Below, piece by piece: positions 40,085 to 50,086 of a stretch of 54,273 bases of DNA. Source of the stretch: Thermoleophilia bacterium (lineage in GTDB: Bacteria > Actinomycetota > Thermoleophilia > Miltoncostaeales > Miltoncostaeaceae). Each line of letters starts with the position of its first letter. Within the stretch, counting starts at the first letter, position 1. The stretch is taken from contig JAGQUM010000047.1 in assembly GCA_020438485.1 (NCBI GenBank), positions 1-54,273 of the forward strand, in the 5' to 3' direction. Under the pieces are notes generated by a model. That model was not told the DNA's origin, did no database searches, and saw only the letters and a list, made by a program, of their open reading frames with translations. The translations under genes were made by a program, and so were the position numbers.

Positions 40085-40850
40085 TCAGGACGGCGGCGAG
40101 GTGCCGTGGGCGAGCAGGCGCACCGTGCACGTGCGCAGGGGCATCCGGGCGCGCGTGAGCGCGGTCACCCCGGCCACGCGCAGGCGGCCCGTGGCGGCGC
40201 GAGGGACACGCACGGACAGGCGCCCGTTGGGCACGCCGCTCGGCTGGCCACCGACCCGAAGGCGTAGAGCGGCCACGCGGGCCTGGCCCCGGTCGGCCGT
40301 GAGCGTGCGCCCGCGCCTCGTGCAGCCCATGCGCAGGCGTCCGCACAGCGCCGTGATCGCGGGAGGCGGCGTGGCCGTGGTGGGGGTGGCGACCAGCGCG
40401 CCCACCGGCGCGGGAGCGCTGACCGCGCGTCCACCGGACCGGCTCGCCGCGACGACGACGCACGTGCCGGCCGCGCTCCAGCCCCGGTCGGTGTATGTGC
40501 CGCCCGCGGTCGCCGGGCTCATCAGGTCGATGTCCACGCCGTTGCCGCCGGACCTCGCCCGACGCGACGGCGCCGTCGGCCCGGGTCTCGATCCGCACCC
40601 GCCCGCCGGCGGCCGCGACCAGGTCGTCCTCCGCCTCGGCGCCCGCGGGCCGCGGCGAGACGCGGCGGCCACCGGTGACGAGCGTGGCCTCGGTGCCCGA
40701 GTGGGCGGGCGACAACCCGGTGGCGGGGTACTCGGCTACCCGTACGTCCACCCGCCCGGTCGGTGCAGCGGCGGACCCGGCAGGGGCGGCGATGCCGGCG
40801 GCGAGTGCGGCGGCGGCGAGGCCGAGGGGGACGCGGCGCGTGCGAGGCAT
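40085..40850 (-). pseudogene. Secreted protein of unknown function, frameshifted
   Basis: The frame from ATG 40850 (GAAGGG upstream) starts with a signal peptide ([20 protein letters not shown]) and runs to [15 protein letters not shown]. The protein-like reading then continues one frame over from [20 protein letters not shown] through TAITALCG-like strands to a stop at 40085. One extra base near 40565 explains the change. Joined, it would be about 250 residues, exported, rich in beta strands and Ala/Thr, with no known domain. May be a recent break or an assembly error. Confidence 0.6.
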
Positions 40851-40963
40851 CCCTTCAGGTATCGGCGGATCGTGCGCGAAGCGCGAGGGGGGCCCGGCGC
40901 GCGGAGCGGGCCGCCCGGAGAGGCACTCGAGACGCTTTCGGCACACCCCGGCCCTGGCGGGCG

Positions 40964-40977
40964 CGAACGGGCGTTCG
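40964..40977. promoter_or_regulatory. LexA (SOS) box of uvrB
   Basis: CGAACGGGCGTTCG is a perfect palindrome in its arms and fits the actinobacterial LexA pattern CGAAC-RNRY-GTTYG. It lies just upstream of the TAGCAT -10 box (40979-40984), where bound LexA would exclude polymerase. Confidence 0.75.
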
Positions 40978-40991
40978 GTAGCATGCCCCGC

Positions 40992-42998
40992 ATGTCGTCC
41001 GCCACGTACGCGCTCCACGAGGGGTTCACGCCCACGGGGGACCAGCCCCAGGCCATCGACGAGCTCGTCGACGGCCTCGATCGGGGCGAGAGGTTCCAGA
41101 CGCTGCTGGGCGTCACCGGCTCGGGCAAGACGTTCACGATGGCCAACGTCATCGCCCGCACGGGGCGTCCGGCGCTGATCATCGCCCACAACAAGACGCT
41201 CGCCGCGCAGCTGTGCAACGAGATGCGCGAGTTCCTTCCGGGCGCCGCGGTCGAGTACTTCGTCAGCTACTACGACTACTACCAGCCCGAGGCGTACATC
41301 GCGGCCAGCGACACGTACATCGAGAAGGACTCGTCCATCAACGACGAGATCGACCGGCTGCGGCACGCCGCCACCGCGTCTCTGCTGGCCCGCCGCGACG
41401 TGGTGATCGTCGCGTCGGTCAGCTGCATCTACGGCATCGGCTCGCCCGAGGTGTACCGCGACCGCATCGTGCTGCTCAACGAGGGCGACGAGTATCCCCG
41501 TGAGCACCTGTTCCGCGACCTGGTCGACGTCCAGTATCAGCGCAACGACACGGTGCTCGACCGCGGTCGCTTCCGCGTGCGGGGCGACGTCATCGAGGTG
41601 CAGCAGCCGTCGTCGAACCTGGCCACCCGCATCAGCATGTTCGGCGACGAGGTGGAGAGCATCACCGACTTCGACCCGCTGACGGGCGAGGTCATGGGCA
41701 CGCCGAAGCACGTCGGCATCTATCCGGCCACGCACTACGTGACGCCCACCGACACACTCGAGCGGGCGCTGCTCGAGATCCGCGCCGAGCTCGAGCAGCA
41801 GGTGGCCATGTTCGAGGCGCAGGGCAGGGTCGTCGAGGCGCACCGCCTGCGCCAGCGCACCGAGTACGACATGGAGATGATGCGCGAGCTGGGGTTCTGC
41901 TCGGGCATCGAGAACTACTCCCGTATCCTCGACGGACGCGAGCCGGGATCGGCGCCGCACACGCTGGTCGACTTCTTCCCCGACGACTTCGTGTGCTTCA
42001 TCGACGAATCCCACAACACGATGGGGCAGCTGCGCGGCATGTACGAGGGCGACCGCTCGCGCAAGAACGCGCTGGTCGACCACGGGTTCCGCCTGCCGTC
42101 GGCCCGCGACAACCGTCCCCTCATGTTCGATGAGTTCCTCGAGCGGGTGGGGCAGACGGTGTTCGTGTCGGCCACGCCAGGGGAGTTCGAGCGGGCGGCA
42201 TCGGGGCACGTCGTGGAGCAGATCATCCGGCCCACGGGCCTGGTCGACCCCGCCGTCGAGGTGCGCCCCACCAAGGACCAGATCGACGACCTCATGGGCG
42301 AGATCCGCGACAGGGTGGAGCGCGACGAGCGGGTCCTGGTCACGACGCTCACCAAGCGCATGGCCGAGGACCTCACCGACTACCTGTCGGATGCCGGCAT
42401 CAACGCGCGGTACCTTCACTCCGAGATCGACACGGTGGAGCGCATCAAGATCGTCCGCGAGTTGCGCCTGGGCAAGTTCGACGTGCTCGTGGGCGTCAAC
42501 CTGCTGCGCGAGGGCCTGGACCTCCCCGAGGTCACGCTGGTGGCCATCCTCGACGCCGACAAGGAGGGGTTCCTCCGGGGCACGACGTCGCTCATTCAGA
42601 CCATCGGCCGCGCGGCGCGAAACGTCGACGGCAGGGTCATCATGTACGCCGACAACCGCACCAACGCCATGGACACGGCGATCGAGGAGACCGAGCGCCG
42701 CAGGGGCATCCAACTGGCGTACAACGCGGAGCACGGCATCGAGCCGCGGACCATCGTCAAGGGCGTCACCGACATCGTGCAGTTGCTGGGGCTCACCGAG
42801 ACGGTCCCCGGCAGAGGGCGCCGCTCGAAGAAGCCCGCCGCCGAGGTGACGGGGGCGTCCGTCGAGGCGCTTGAGGCGATGGTGATCGACCTTGAGACTC
42901 AGATGTTCGAGGCCGCCGACGCGCTGCGGTTCGAGGAGGCCGCTCACCTGCGCGACCAGATCGCCGAGCTGCGCGGTGAGATCGGCCGCCGGGGGTAG
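40992..42998 (+). CDS. uvrB: UvrABC system protein B
   Basis: A 668-residue nucleotide excision repair helicase that verifies damage handed over by UvrA and recruits UvrC. Walker A GVTGSGKT near 40, the beta-hairpin [24 protein letters not shown]-like DESHNTMGQ, motif [11 protein letters not shown] and the C-terminal UVR domain ([19 protein letters not shown]) are all present. An ATG at 40983 lies inside the -10 box TAGCAT; the second ATG, 7 nt after the box, fits leaderless initiation and is preferred. Likely SOS-induced through the palindrome upstream. Confidence 0.97.
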   Translation: MSSATYALHEGFTPTGDQPQAIDELVDGLDRGERFQTLLGVTGSGKTFTMANVIARTGRPALIIAHNKTLAAQLCNEMREFLPGAAVEYFVSYYDYYQPEAYIAASDTYIEKDSSINDEIDRLRHAATASLLARRDVVIVASVSCIYGIGSPEVYRDRIVLLNEGDEYPREHLFRDLVDVQYQRNDTVLDRGRFRVRGDVIEVQQPSSNLATRISMFGDEVESITDFDPLTGEVMGTPKHVGIYPATHYVTPTDTLERALLEIRAELEQQVAMFEAQGRVVEAHRLRQRTEYDMEMMRELGFCSGIENYSRILDGREPGSAPHTLVDFFPDDFVCFIDESHNTMGQLRGMYEGDRSRKNALVDHGFRLPSARDNRPLMFDEFLERVGQTVFVSATPGEFERAASGHVVEQIIRPTGLVDPAVEVRPTKDQIDDLMGEIRDRVERDERVLVTTLTKRMAEDLTDYLSDAGINARYLHSEIDTVERIKIVRELRLGKFDVLVGVNLLREGLDLPEVTLVAILDADKEGFLRGTTSLIQTIGRAARNVDGRVIMYADNRTNAMDTAIEETERRRGIQLAYNAEHGIEPRTIVKGVTDIVQLLGLTETVPGRGRRSKKPAAEVTGASVEALEAMVIDLETQMFEAADALRFEEAAHLRDQIAELRGEIGRRG

Positions 42999-43143
42999 CG
43001 CGCCGCGAAGGGGACGCCGCGCCGGGCCGGCGTGCCGCGACGCCGAGGTTCCACGAATCGCGGGCTCGGGTAAGGACGCGGCCGATGGAGCCGACACATC
43101 CAGGGTCCGGCCCCCGGCGCCGTCGCGAGGGGCGGCGCGTCCG

Positions 43144-44820
43144 GTGAGCAGCCGCGCCGACGCCTTCGAACTGACCCAGCACGTTCTCGACCACATCCCC
43201 GCGCAGGTCGCGCTGATCGGCCCGCACGGCGAGATCCGCCTGACCAACGCGGCGTGGGACACGTTCGCCCGCGAGAACGGGGCGGACCCCGCCGGGGTCG
43301 GCGTGGGGTCCAACTACCTCGCGGTGTGCGGTTCCGACGGTGAGGCCGCGGTCGCGGCGCGGGGCATCCGCCAGGTGCTCGCGGGCCGGCTGGAGCGGTA
43401 CACGTTCGAGTACCCGTGCCACTCGCCCACGCAGGAGCGGTGGTTCCTGATGGAGTGCAAGCCCGCCCCGCGCGGCACGGCCGTGGTGACCCACTTCGAC
43501 GTGACGCAGCGCAAGCGGGCGGAGATGCGCCTGCAGGGCCTCGCCGTGACGGACCCCCTCACGAGTGTCCTCAACCGCCGCGGCCTGGACGAGTCTCTCG
43601 CCGCCGAGATGGAGCGCGTCAACCGCGTCGGCGCGAGCCTGTGCGTCCTCATGGTGGACTGCGACGACTTCAAGGCCGTCAACGACCGGCTGGGGCACGC
43701 CGCCGGCGATGTGGTGCTGCGGGCGATCGTGGAGCGGATGCGAGCCGAACTCCGCCCAGGCGACACGCTCGCGAGGGTGGGTGGAGACGAGTTCATCGTG
43801 TTGCTTCCCGAGACCGACGTGACGGGTGCCGCCGCCATCGCGGAGCGCCTGCGCCTTGCGGTCTCGGCGCAGCCCGTCGCGGTGTCGCACGACGACGTGG
43901 CGGTGACGGTCAGCATGGCCATCACGGCCGCCGATCCGGGCGTCAGCATGGCCGAGGACCTGCTCGAGCGATCGAGGGTGGCCCTGAAGGCGAGCAAGGC
44001 GCGCGGCAAGAACCGGGCCACGCACGCCGCCGAGCTGGGCGCTGCGGCGCGGGACGTGTCCGGAATCAGGCGGGCCATCCAGCGGATGGTCGGCACCGAG
44101 GACGCCGTCGCGGTGGTCGGCCAGCCGATCGTAGACCTGGCCACCGGCGCGACGGCCGCGGTCGAGTTGCTGAGCCGCTGTGTCGACCAGCCGTCGCTGG
44201 CGCCGCAGACGTTCCTGCGGGCCGCGGCAGAGGAGCACCTGCTGCACCTGCTCGACGAGCGATGCTTCGGCGCGTGCCTGCGGGCGTGCGCGGTGCTCGC
44301 CCCCGCCACGCCGGTCCACCTCAACCTGTACCCGTCGACGCTCCTGTCCCTGTCGGCCGACGAACTGGCCGAGGTGCTGCGGGCCGCGGGCGGTCGCGCC
44401 GTGTGTCTGGAGCTCAGCGAGCAGCAGGTCATCGGAGACCCCGCGGCGATGCTGACCAGGGCCGCGGCGGTCAGGGCCGCGGGCGCCACCCTGGCCCTTG
44501 ACGACGTGGGCTTCGGCAGGACGTCGCTCGAGACCCTTGTCGTGCTCGAACCCGAGGTCGTCAAGATCGACCGGTCGTGCGTGCGCGGCGTCGACCGGGA
44601 CCCCACCCGGCTCCGGTGGCTCGAGCGCCTGGTGCGGGTATCGGGTGCCCTGGGCGCAGACGTGGTGGGGGAGGGCGTCGAGACCGCTGCGGAGGCCGGG
44701 TGCCTGCGCGAGATCGGTATCGCCATGGCCCAGGGGTTCCACTACGCGTCGCCGCTGCCGCTGTCCGAGCTGGCCGCGCGGCAGCCGGAGGGCGACGTGC
44801 GGGGCCGGCGGGCCGTGTGA
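43144..44820 (+). CDS. PAS-GGDEF-EAL cyclic di-GMP protein
   Basis: A 558-residue cytoplasmic sensor: PAS domain (about 5-125; QVALIGPHGEIRLTNAAWDT), GGDEF domain (about 130-295; RVGGDEFIVLLPE, with an RPGD I-site five residues before) and EAL domain (about 310-550). The EAL signature reads VELLSR instead of EALLR, but the glutamate, HLNLYP Asn, LELSEQ Glu, LDDVGFG Asp pair, VKIDRS Lys and VVGEGVET Glu are kept. Both synthesis and breakdown look possible. GTG 43144 follows GAGGGG. A 145-bp gap separates it from uvrB. Confidence 0.9.
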   Translation: MSSRADAFELTQHVLDHIPAQVALIGPHGEIRLTNAAWDTFARENGADPAGVGVGSNYLAVCGSDGEAAVAARGIRQVLAGRLERYTFEYPCHSPTQERWFLMECKPAPRGTAVVTHFDVTQRKRAEMRLQGLAVTDPLTSVLNRRGLDESLAAEMERVNRVGASLCVLMVDCDDFKAVNDRLGHAAGDVVLRAIVERMRAELRPGDTLARVGGDEFIVLLPETDVTGAAAIAERLRLAVSAQPVAVSHDDVAVTVSMAITAADPGVSMAEDLLERSRVALKASKARGKNRATHAAELGAAARDVSGIRRAIQRMVGTEDAVAVVGQPIVDLATGATAAVELLSRCVDQPSLAPQTFLRAAAEEHLLHLLDERCFGACLRACAVLAPATPVHLNLYPSTLLSLSADELAEVLRAAGGRAVCLELSEQQVIGDPAAMLTRAAAVRAAGATLALDDVGFGRTSLETLVVLEPEVVKIDRSCVRGVDRDPTRLRWLERLVRVSGALGADVVGEGVETAAEAGCLREIGIAMAQGFHYASPLPLSELAARQPEGDVRGRRAV

Positions 44821-45004
44821 CGCCGCCGGGCCCACGGCGGCGTCACGGCAGAGGCTCTCCACGGCGTTGCCGCCCGGCGTACGGGGCGCCCATGACGGCC
44901 CCGTCGAGCCAGGACGCCAGGCGATCGGCTTCGTCGCGCAGGGCCGCCCTGGCCTCCGCGCCGACGTCGCGGCGCAGGATGACCTCCACGGCCCCGTCGG
45001 GATC

Positions 45005-46024
45005 CTACACCCAGGATCCGGCGATGCGTCCGTCCACCCACGCCGTCGGCCCGCCGTTGCCCGCCGTGTCGAACACGTACGCCGCGTCGCCCGGATCCAG
45101 GTGATGCCCGCGGTGCCGCCAGCCCATGGTGGACGGATCGAGCGCCGGAAGGAGCGCGACCCACGGGGCCGCCGGGCCGACGGGGTCCTCGTCCCCCGGC
45201 GCGACGTACCCGACGGCGCCCGCGTCGAGCGTCACCGCCACCGCGCCCGCGTCGCGCAGCGCCGCCCGCGCGTCCCGCTTGGTGGACCCCAGCCACCACA
45301 CCAGGTCGTCCTCGGTGCCGGGGCCGAAGCGCTCCAGCCAGGCGCGGCAGATGCGGGCGTAGCCGGTCGCGGTGGTTGTGGCCTCCACACCCGGCAGCAC
45401 GCGCGCGGACGGCGCCCACGCCGGGCGCCACGCCCGCCACGTGCCGCCGTTCGACGCGCGCACCAGCCGCCCGCGGGCACCCATCAACGTCAGGACCTGA
45501 GGCAGCACCGGCGTCTCGCGGCCCCAGGCGCCGGGCCGCGCCGGCAGAGCGAGGTCGCGCGTGGGCAGCGCGGCGCGGACCCCTGCGGCGCCCAGTCCCC
45601 CCGGGGCGCCCGCGCACGCGGCCTCCACGTCCTCCTGGGCTGCCGCCAGCCAGGCCGCTCCGCTGGCCGCCAGGCCCGCCTCCTCCAGCCTCCGGGCCAG
45701 GCGGCGTTCCTCGGCGTCCGCCACCCGCGCGCCGGCTGACCCCCACGCGGCGCCCACGAGCGCCCGAGGGAACACGAACAGCGTGCGGCGCATGGCGAGC
45801 ACGGGGACGATGTCGCGGGCGGCGAACAGGGCCGCGTCCACGTCGGCGCGGGATACGCCGTGCGCGCGGGCCCGGACGGACAGGTACACGCTGGGGAGGT
45901 CGGTGCCGTGGAGCGCGACGACGGCTGTCGCGGCGCCCGCGGGGTCGCGGGCCCCGCATCCGGGCGCGAGGCCGTGGCGCACGCCCAGGCGGGCGCGTCG
46001 CTCGTCGTCGTCGATGTGGCGCAT
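45005..46024 (-). CDS. Winged-helix DNA-binding protein (AlkZ-like), cut short by an amber codon
   Basis: A 339-residue protein of the HTH_42/YcaQ type, related to AlkZ glycosylases: VALHGTDLPSVYLSVRARAH, RRTLFVFPRAL, then TGYARICRAWLERFGPGTED and LPALDPSTMGWRHRGHHL. Family members have about 50 more residues after GRIAGSWV. Here a TAG (45007-45005) ends the frame, while the same frame continues with DPDGAVEVILRRDVGAEARA and ends at a TGA at 44843, a good match to the missing C-terminus. CAG to TAG would explain it. Divergent from the ArsR cassette. Confidence 0.8.
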   Translation of the reverse strand: MRHIDDDERRARLGVRHGLAPGCGARDPAGAATAVVALHGTDLPSVYLSVRARAHGVSRADVDAALFAARDIVPVLAMRRTLFVFPRALVGAAWGSAGARVADAEERRLARRLEEAGLAASGAAWLAAAQEDVEAACAGAPGGLGAAGVRAALPTRDLALPARPGAWGRETPVLPQVLTLMGARGRLVRASNGGTWRAWRPAWAPSARVLPGVEATTTATGYARICRAWLERFGPGTEDDLVWWLGSTKRDARAALRDAGAVAVTLDAGAVGYVAPGDEDPVGPAAPWVALLPALDPSTMGWRHRGHHLDPGDAAYVFDTAGNGGPTAWVDGRIAGSWV

Positions 46025-46051
46025 GGGGTAAGCCTCGCACGCCCTCGTACA

Positions 46052-46084
46052 TTGACTATCGGCTATATAACCGTATAGTGATAT
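46052..46084 (+). promoter_or_regulatory. Promoter and operator of the ArsR cassette
   Basis: An AT-rich island in a GC-rich window. TTGACT (46052-46057) and TATAGT (46074-46079), 16 nt apart, make the best promoter seen; TATAGT is 7 nt before the GTG of arsR. ATATAACC-GTAT-AGTGATAT (46065-46084) is an imperfect 20-bp dyad covering the -10 box, a probable autoregulatory ArsR site. Confidence 0.6.
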
Positions 46085-46086
46085 AG

Positions 46087-46440
46087 GTGACCGAGGACAC
46101 CCTCACCCGGACGTTCCGCGCGCTGGCCGACCCGACGCGCCGCGGCATCCTCAGCCGCCTGCGGGCCGGGGACGCCACGGTGGGGGAACTCGTCTCCGCG
46201 TTCGACCTCAGCCAGCCCGCCATCTCGAAGCACCTGAAGGTGCTGGAGGCGGCCCACCTCATCCGCCGTACCCGCCACGCCCAGTGGCGCTCCAGCGCGA
46301 TCGACCCCGAGCCGCTGCGCGACGCCTGGGCGTGGCTGACCCCGTACCGCGCGCTGTGGGACGCCCGGCTCGGCCGGCTCGACGCCCACCTTGCCGACGC
46401 CCAGAAGGACGAGCCGTGTCCGACGACGACTTCGACCTGA
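46087..46440 (+). CDS. ArsR-type HTH regulator
   Basis: A 117-residue winged helix: FRALADPTRRGILSRLRAGD and VGELVSAFDLSQPAISKHLK, then LEAAHLIRRTRHAQWRSSAI. It lacks a clear metal-binding CxC in the recognition helix and belongs to the class that is paired with SRPBCC (AHSA1) proteins. It overlaps that gene by 25 bp. The GTG follows a TATAGT box by 7 nt, so leaderless. Confidence 0.9.
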   Translation: MTEDTLTRTFRALADPTRRGILSRLRAGDATVGELVSAFDLSQPAISKHLKVLEAAHLIRRTRHAQWRSSAIDPEPLRDAWAWLTPYRALWDARLGRLDAHLADAQKDEPCPTTTST

Positions 46441-46871
46441 TCCTCGAGCGGGAGTTCGACGCCCCCCGCGCGGCCGTGTACCGCGCGTTTCTCGACCCCG
46501 ACCAGCTGGCCGCCTGGTTCGGCCCCGAGACGGTCCATGTGCCGCTCGAGAGCGTGGACATCGAAGCCAGTGTCGGCGGCCACCAGCGGTTCGACATGGT
46601 GCTCAACGACGACCCCCGGCGCCGCTTCGCCACCGACGCCGTCTTCACCGAGCTCGTCGAGAACGAGGTGATCGCGTCGGAGGAGACCTTCGACATGGGC
46701 GACGGACCCGTGGCGATGCGTGCGCGGATCGAGTTCCGCGACGCCGGCCCCGGCCGCACGCGTCTCACGATCCGGCAGGGCCCGCACGGCGGCATGCTTT
46801 CCGGCGCACGCGCGGGCTGGGGCTCCAGCTTCACCAAGCTCGACGCCCTGCTCGCCGGCCGCGACGCCTGA
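46416..46871 (+). CDS. SRPBCC/AHSA1 domain protein
   Basis: A 151-residue AHSA1-type ligand-binding protein: LILEREFDAPRAAVYRAFLD, AAWFGPETVHVPLESVDIEA, FDMVLNDDPRRRFATDAVF. The constant pairing with an ArsR-type gene suggests it helps to sense or bind the same small molecule. The GTG at 46416 lies within the end of the regulator gene. Confidence 0.88.
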   Translation: MSDDDFDLILEREFDAPRAAVYRAFLDPDQLAAWFGPETVHVPLESVDIEASVGGHQRFDMVLNDDPRRRFATDAVFTELVENEVIASEETFDMGDGPVAMRARIEFRDAGPGRTRLTIRQGPHGGMLSGARAGWGSSFTKLDALLAGRDA

Positions 46872-46896
46872 CCCGACCCACCACGAAGGGACCCAC

Positions 46897-47448
46897 ATGC
46901 CCACGTTCATCCTGCAGGTTCAGACCACGCTCGACGGCTACATGGCCGGCCCCGACGGGCAGATGGACTGGATGACCATGCCCTGGAGCGACGACGTCGG
47001 CGAATACATCGGGGGCGTGATGGGGCCGGTCGACCGCCTGGTGCTGGGCCGGCGCCTGGCGGAGGGATTCATCCCGCACTGGGCGGCGGGGCCCGAGGGA
47101 GAGCCGCAGGAGTCCATCGACTTCATGAACCGCACCCCGAAGACCGTCATCACGCGCACGCTCACCGCGTCGCCGTGGCCCAACGCCACGGTGGCGAACG
47201 AACCCGCGGCGGCGGTGGACGCCATGAAGGGCGCGGGCGGGGGTGACATCCTGGCCTACGGTGGGGCCACGCTGGTGGCCAGCCTCATCGAGCAGCGTCT
47301 GCTTGACGAACTGCACCTGTTCGTGAACCCCGTGGCGATCGGGGCGGGCAAGCCCGTGTTCCCCACGACGGCGCGCACGGACTTCGAGCGCGTCGCGGTG
47401 ACGCCGTTCGCATGCGGCATCACGGCGGTGCACCTGGCCCGCGCCTGA
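46897..47448 (+). CDS. Dihydrofolate reductase / RibD C-terminal family protein
   Basis: A 183-residue nucleotide-dependent reductase fold: FILQVQTTLDGYMAGPDGQM, LVLGRRLAEGFIPHW, and GGDILAYGGATLVASLIEQR LL near the end. YwjB/YyaP-type proteins of this family are not true DHFRs and have unknown substrates. ATG 46897 follows GAAGGGA, 25 nt after the SRPBCC gene, so the three genes form one cassette. Confidence 0.85.
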   Translation: MPTFILQVQTTLDGYMAGPDGQMDWMTMPWSDDVGEYIGGVMGPVDRLVLGRRLAEGFIPHWAAGPEGEPQESIDFMNRTPKTVITRTLTASPWPNATVANEPAAAVDAMKGAGGGDILAYGGATLVASLIEQRLLDELHLFVNPVAIGAGKPVFPTTARTDFERVAVTPFACGITAVHLARA

Positions 47449-47480
47449 CCGGGGGGCGGCCGTTGAGGCGCCCCCCCCGG
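47449..47480. terminator. Shared terminator between the DHFR-like gene and ftsH
   Basis: CCGGGGGGCG (47449-47458) pairs with CGCCCCCC...GG (47469-47480) around a 10-nt loop, directly between two convergent stop codons. Likely bidirectional. Confidence 0.6.
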
Positions 47481-47484
47481 GGCG

Positions 47485-49680
47485 CTAGCCGGACGCCGCG
47501 TCGGTGCCGCCGGACCCGCGTAGGCGCGACACCACAGGGGGGGCGGGTCTCGCCGGGGCGGGCGGGCCGAGGAGACCTCGCGCCGCCGCGCCGCCGGCCC
47601 GGCCGATGGCCTTGGCCACGGGCACCAGACGTCCAGGGGCGTGCGTCAGCGCGCGCCTGCGGCGGCCTGGGCCTGCGATGCGCATCGGCTCGCGCTCGCC
47701 GCCCGTCCGCGGAGTGGCTTCCGCCAGCCGTGGGCGATCGTCGTGCGCGAACGCAGGAACCTGCCGCGTTCCCGGCACCTCGGTGCGGGCGATGCCGCCC
47801 GTGATGCGCTCGATCTCGGGCCGGTCGATCTGCTCGTTCAGCAGCAGGCTCTGGGCCAGCGCGTCCAGGGAGTCGCGGTGCTCCTGCAGTAACTGCACGG
47901 CGTCGCGGTAGGCCCCGTCGACCATCGACGTGATCTCGTACTCGATATCGCTGCGGGTCGCGTCGGACACCGGGGCGGGGGAGGACGCCGATCCGCCGAC
48001 GGCGATCTGGCCGATGCGCGATGAGAAGCCCAGGCGCTCGATGGCCTGGCGGGCCATGCCGGACGCCTGCTCCAGGTCGTTGGCGGCGCCCGACGAGATC
48101 TGGCCGAACCGGATCTGCTCGGCGGCGCGGCCCGCCATGGCCACGATCATCCGCTCGTGCAGTCGCTGCGGTGAGGTCAGCGCGCGGTCCTCGGTGCCGT
48201 ACAACGCCAGGCCGCCGGCGTCGCCGCGCGGGGCGATGGTGACCCGCTGGGTCTTGGTGTGCGTCGGGCACAACTCCGCGGCCAGGCAGTGACCCGCTTC
48301 GTGCCACGCGATCTGCTCCAGCTCGCCCGGCGCCAGCTTCCGGTCGCGCTTCTGGGGTCCGGCGATGGCACGCAGCATGCCCTCGTCCAGGTCGGCGCGC
48401 GTGATCGACGGGCGGGCGTCGCGGGCCGCCATGATGGCCGCCTCGTTGAGCAGGTTCGAGAGATCGGCGCCCGAGAACCCGGCCGTCACCGCCGCGATGT
48501 GGTCCAGCGACGTCTCGTCCTCGATGGGCTTGTTCTTGGAGTAGAGGCCCAGGATCTCGCGGCGGCCGTTCTCGGCGGGCAGGCCCACCTGCACGCGGCG
48601 GTCGAAGCGGCCGGGGCGGGTCAGTGCCTGGTCGAGCATGTCCACGCGGTTCGTGGCGGCCATCACCACGACGCGGTCGCGCGGGCCGAAGCCGTCGAGC
48701 TCCACCAGCAGCTGGTTCAGCGTCGCCTCCCGCTCGGAGTCCGACCCCGAGCCGCCGCCGCGCTGGCGGCCGATGGCGTCGATCTCGTCGAAGAAGATGA
48801 TGGCGCCGTCCTCCTCCTTGCGGGCCTGCTCGAACAGGTCGCGCACGCGGGCCGCGCCGACGCCGACGAACGTGTCCACGAAGTCCGAGCCCGAGACGGC
48901 GAAGAACGCGGTGCCGGCCTCTCCGGCGACGGCCTTGGCCAGAAGGGTCTTTCCGGTGCCGGGCGGTCCGTACAGGATGACGCCGCGGGGCATCCGGGCC
49001 CCGACGCGGCGGAAGCGGCCCGGGTCGGACAGGAAGTGCACGACCTCCTGCAACTCGTCCACGGCCTCGTCGCATCCTGCGACGTCGCTGAAGCGGGTGC
49101 GGGGGGCCTCGACCTTCGCGGTCTTGCGCATCCGTCCGTGCCCGGTGGCGCCGCCCCGGCCGCGCGAGGGCTGGCGGCGCTGAAAGATGATGAAGGCCAT
49201 CAGGAGTGCCATCAGCGCGGCGAAGCCCAGTGGCACGACCCAGCCGGGCATCCCGCCGCCGGCGGCTTCCGTGGTGGCCGCCGCGGCCGGCGCGGCCAGG
49301 ACGGTGACGTGGTGGGCGCGCAGCCAGCCGGCCAGGGTGAACACGGTGGGGGTGGACCCCGCAGGGTTCGGCGGCGCGTCCGAGCCGAAGTCGGCGCCGG
49401 CCCTGGGGGCGGGGATCGGCGCGGCCACCAGGTTGCCCTGGTCGTCCATTGCCGTCACCCAGCGGGACTGGGCGTCGACGCGGGCGGCGTTGATGTGCCC
49501 CCCGCGGGCCGCCTTGAGCACCTGCCCGTACGTGGTCACCATGGGGGCGCCCGCCGCGCCGAACGGCTCCGTGAGGGCCTGCGGAGGCGTCGCGCCGGTG
49601 GCGCCGGTGGCGCCGCTCACGCTCATCGCCGCCACGGCGAGGTAGGCGAGGGCGCGGCGCAGGGGTGCGGAGGCGGTCAT
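47485..49680 (-). CDS. ftsH: ATP-dependent zinc metalloprotease FtsH
   Basis: A 731-residue membrane AAA+ protease removing damaged or unassembled membrane proteins. An N-terminal helix (residues 8-24), an extracytoplasmic domain, a second helix ([19 protein letters not shown]), AAA domain with GPPGTGKT near 238 and [15 protein letters not shown] region [10 protein letters not shown], and protease site HEAGH near 459 with the third ligand in GAANDLEQA. About 100 Pro/Arg/Ala-rich residues form a C-terminal extension. Another FtsH may exist elsewhere, since Thermoleophilia often have more than one. Confidence 0.95.
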   Translation of the reverse strand: MTASAPLRRALAYLAVAAMSVSGATGATGATPPQALTEPFGAAGAPMVTTYGQVLKAARGGHINAARVDAQSRWVTAMDDQGNLVAAPIPAPRAGADFGSDAPPNPAGSTPTVFTLAGWLRAHHVTVLAAPAAAATTEAAGGGMPGWVVPLGFAALMALLMAFIIFQRRQPSRGRGGATGHGRMRKTAKVEAPRTRFSDVAGCDEAVDELQEVVHFLSDPGRFRRVGARMPRGVILYGPPGTGKTLLAKAVAGEAGTAFFAVSGSDFVDTFVGVGAARVRDLFEQARKEEDGAIIFFDEIDAIGRQRGGGSGSDSEREATLNQLLVELDGFGPRDRVVVMAATNRVDMLDQALTRPGRFDRRVQVGLPAENGRREILGLYSKNKPIEDETSLDHIAAVTAGFSGADLSNLLNEAAIMAARDARPSITRADLDEGMLRAIAGPQKRDRKLAPGELEQIAWHEAGHCLAAELCPTHTKTQRVTIAPRGDAGGLALYGTEDRALTSPQRLHERMIVAMAGRAAEQIRFGQISSGAANDLEQASGMARQAIERLGFSSRIGQIAVGGSASSPAPVSDATRSDIEYEITSMVDGAYRDAVQLLQEHRDSLDALAQSLLLNEQIDRPEIERITGGIARTEVPGTRQVPAFAHDDRPRLAEATPRTGGEREPMRIAGPGRRRRALTHAPGRLVPVAKAIGRAGGAAARGLLGPPAPARPAPPVVSRLRGSGGTDAASG

Positions 49681-50073
49681 TGGGGCACCGATCGGGGTGA
49701 GGTCTTACGGCGTCTATCGGCGGGGGGCAACCGATAGTGAGCGCCGGCACCCCCGCCGCCCAACTCCCGGGGAGACCCAGGCCGCGAATGCGGGAGCCGG
49801 CGGGTCTTCGCCGCGTTCAACACGTGGGTCAGCCGGCGCGACGGGAGGTTCGGCACTCGGGGCCCCCGGGGACGCCGCGCCGGCAGGCGCAGGGGCTCGG
49901 GATCGGGATCGGGGGGCACGTGCACCATGGGCGTGCCACCGTTGCCGCGACCGTCGCGAAGTCCGGCGTGATGCGCCGCCGGGTCGTCGCCCGCTGCTCG
50001 GACGGTGCGCAGGCGGGCACCTGTGCCGCCGTCGCGCCCCGGCGGGGTAGGCTGGCCGCGGACGACGACCACC
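49681..50073. other. Intergenic gap between ftsH and marC
   Basis: No gene recognised. Neither strand shows a frame with convincing protein sequence. It holds the ftsH upstream region on the left and the GGAGGAG ribosome site of marC (50074-50080) just to the right. Confidence 0.5.
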
Positions 50074-50086
50074 GGAGGAGCACGAC

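Noticed and set aside
40983-40985. ATG at 40983 as uvrB start
   Set aside because: It falls inside the -10 box; the ATG at 40992 fits the leaderless spacing and the family N-terminus.
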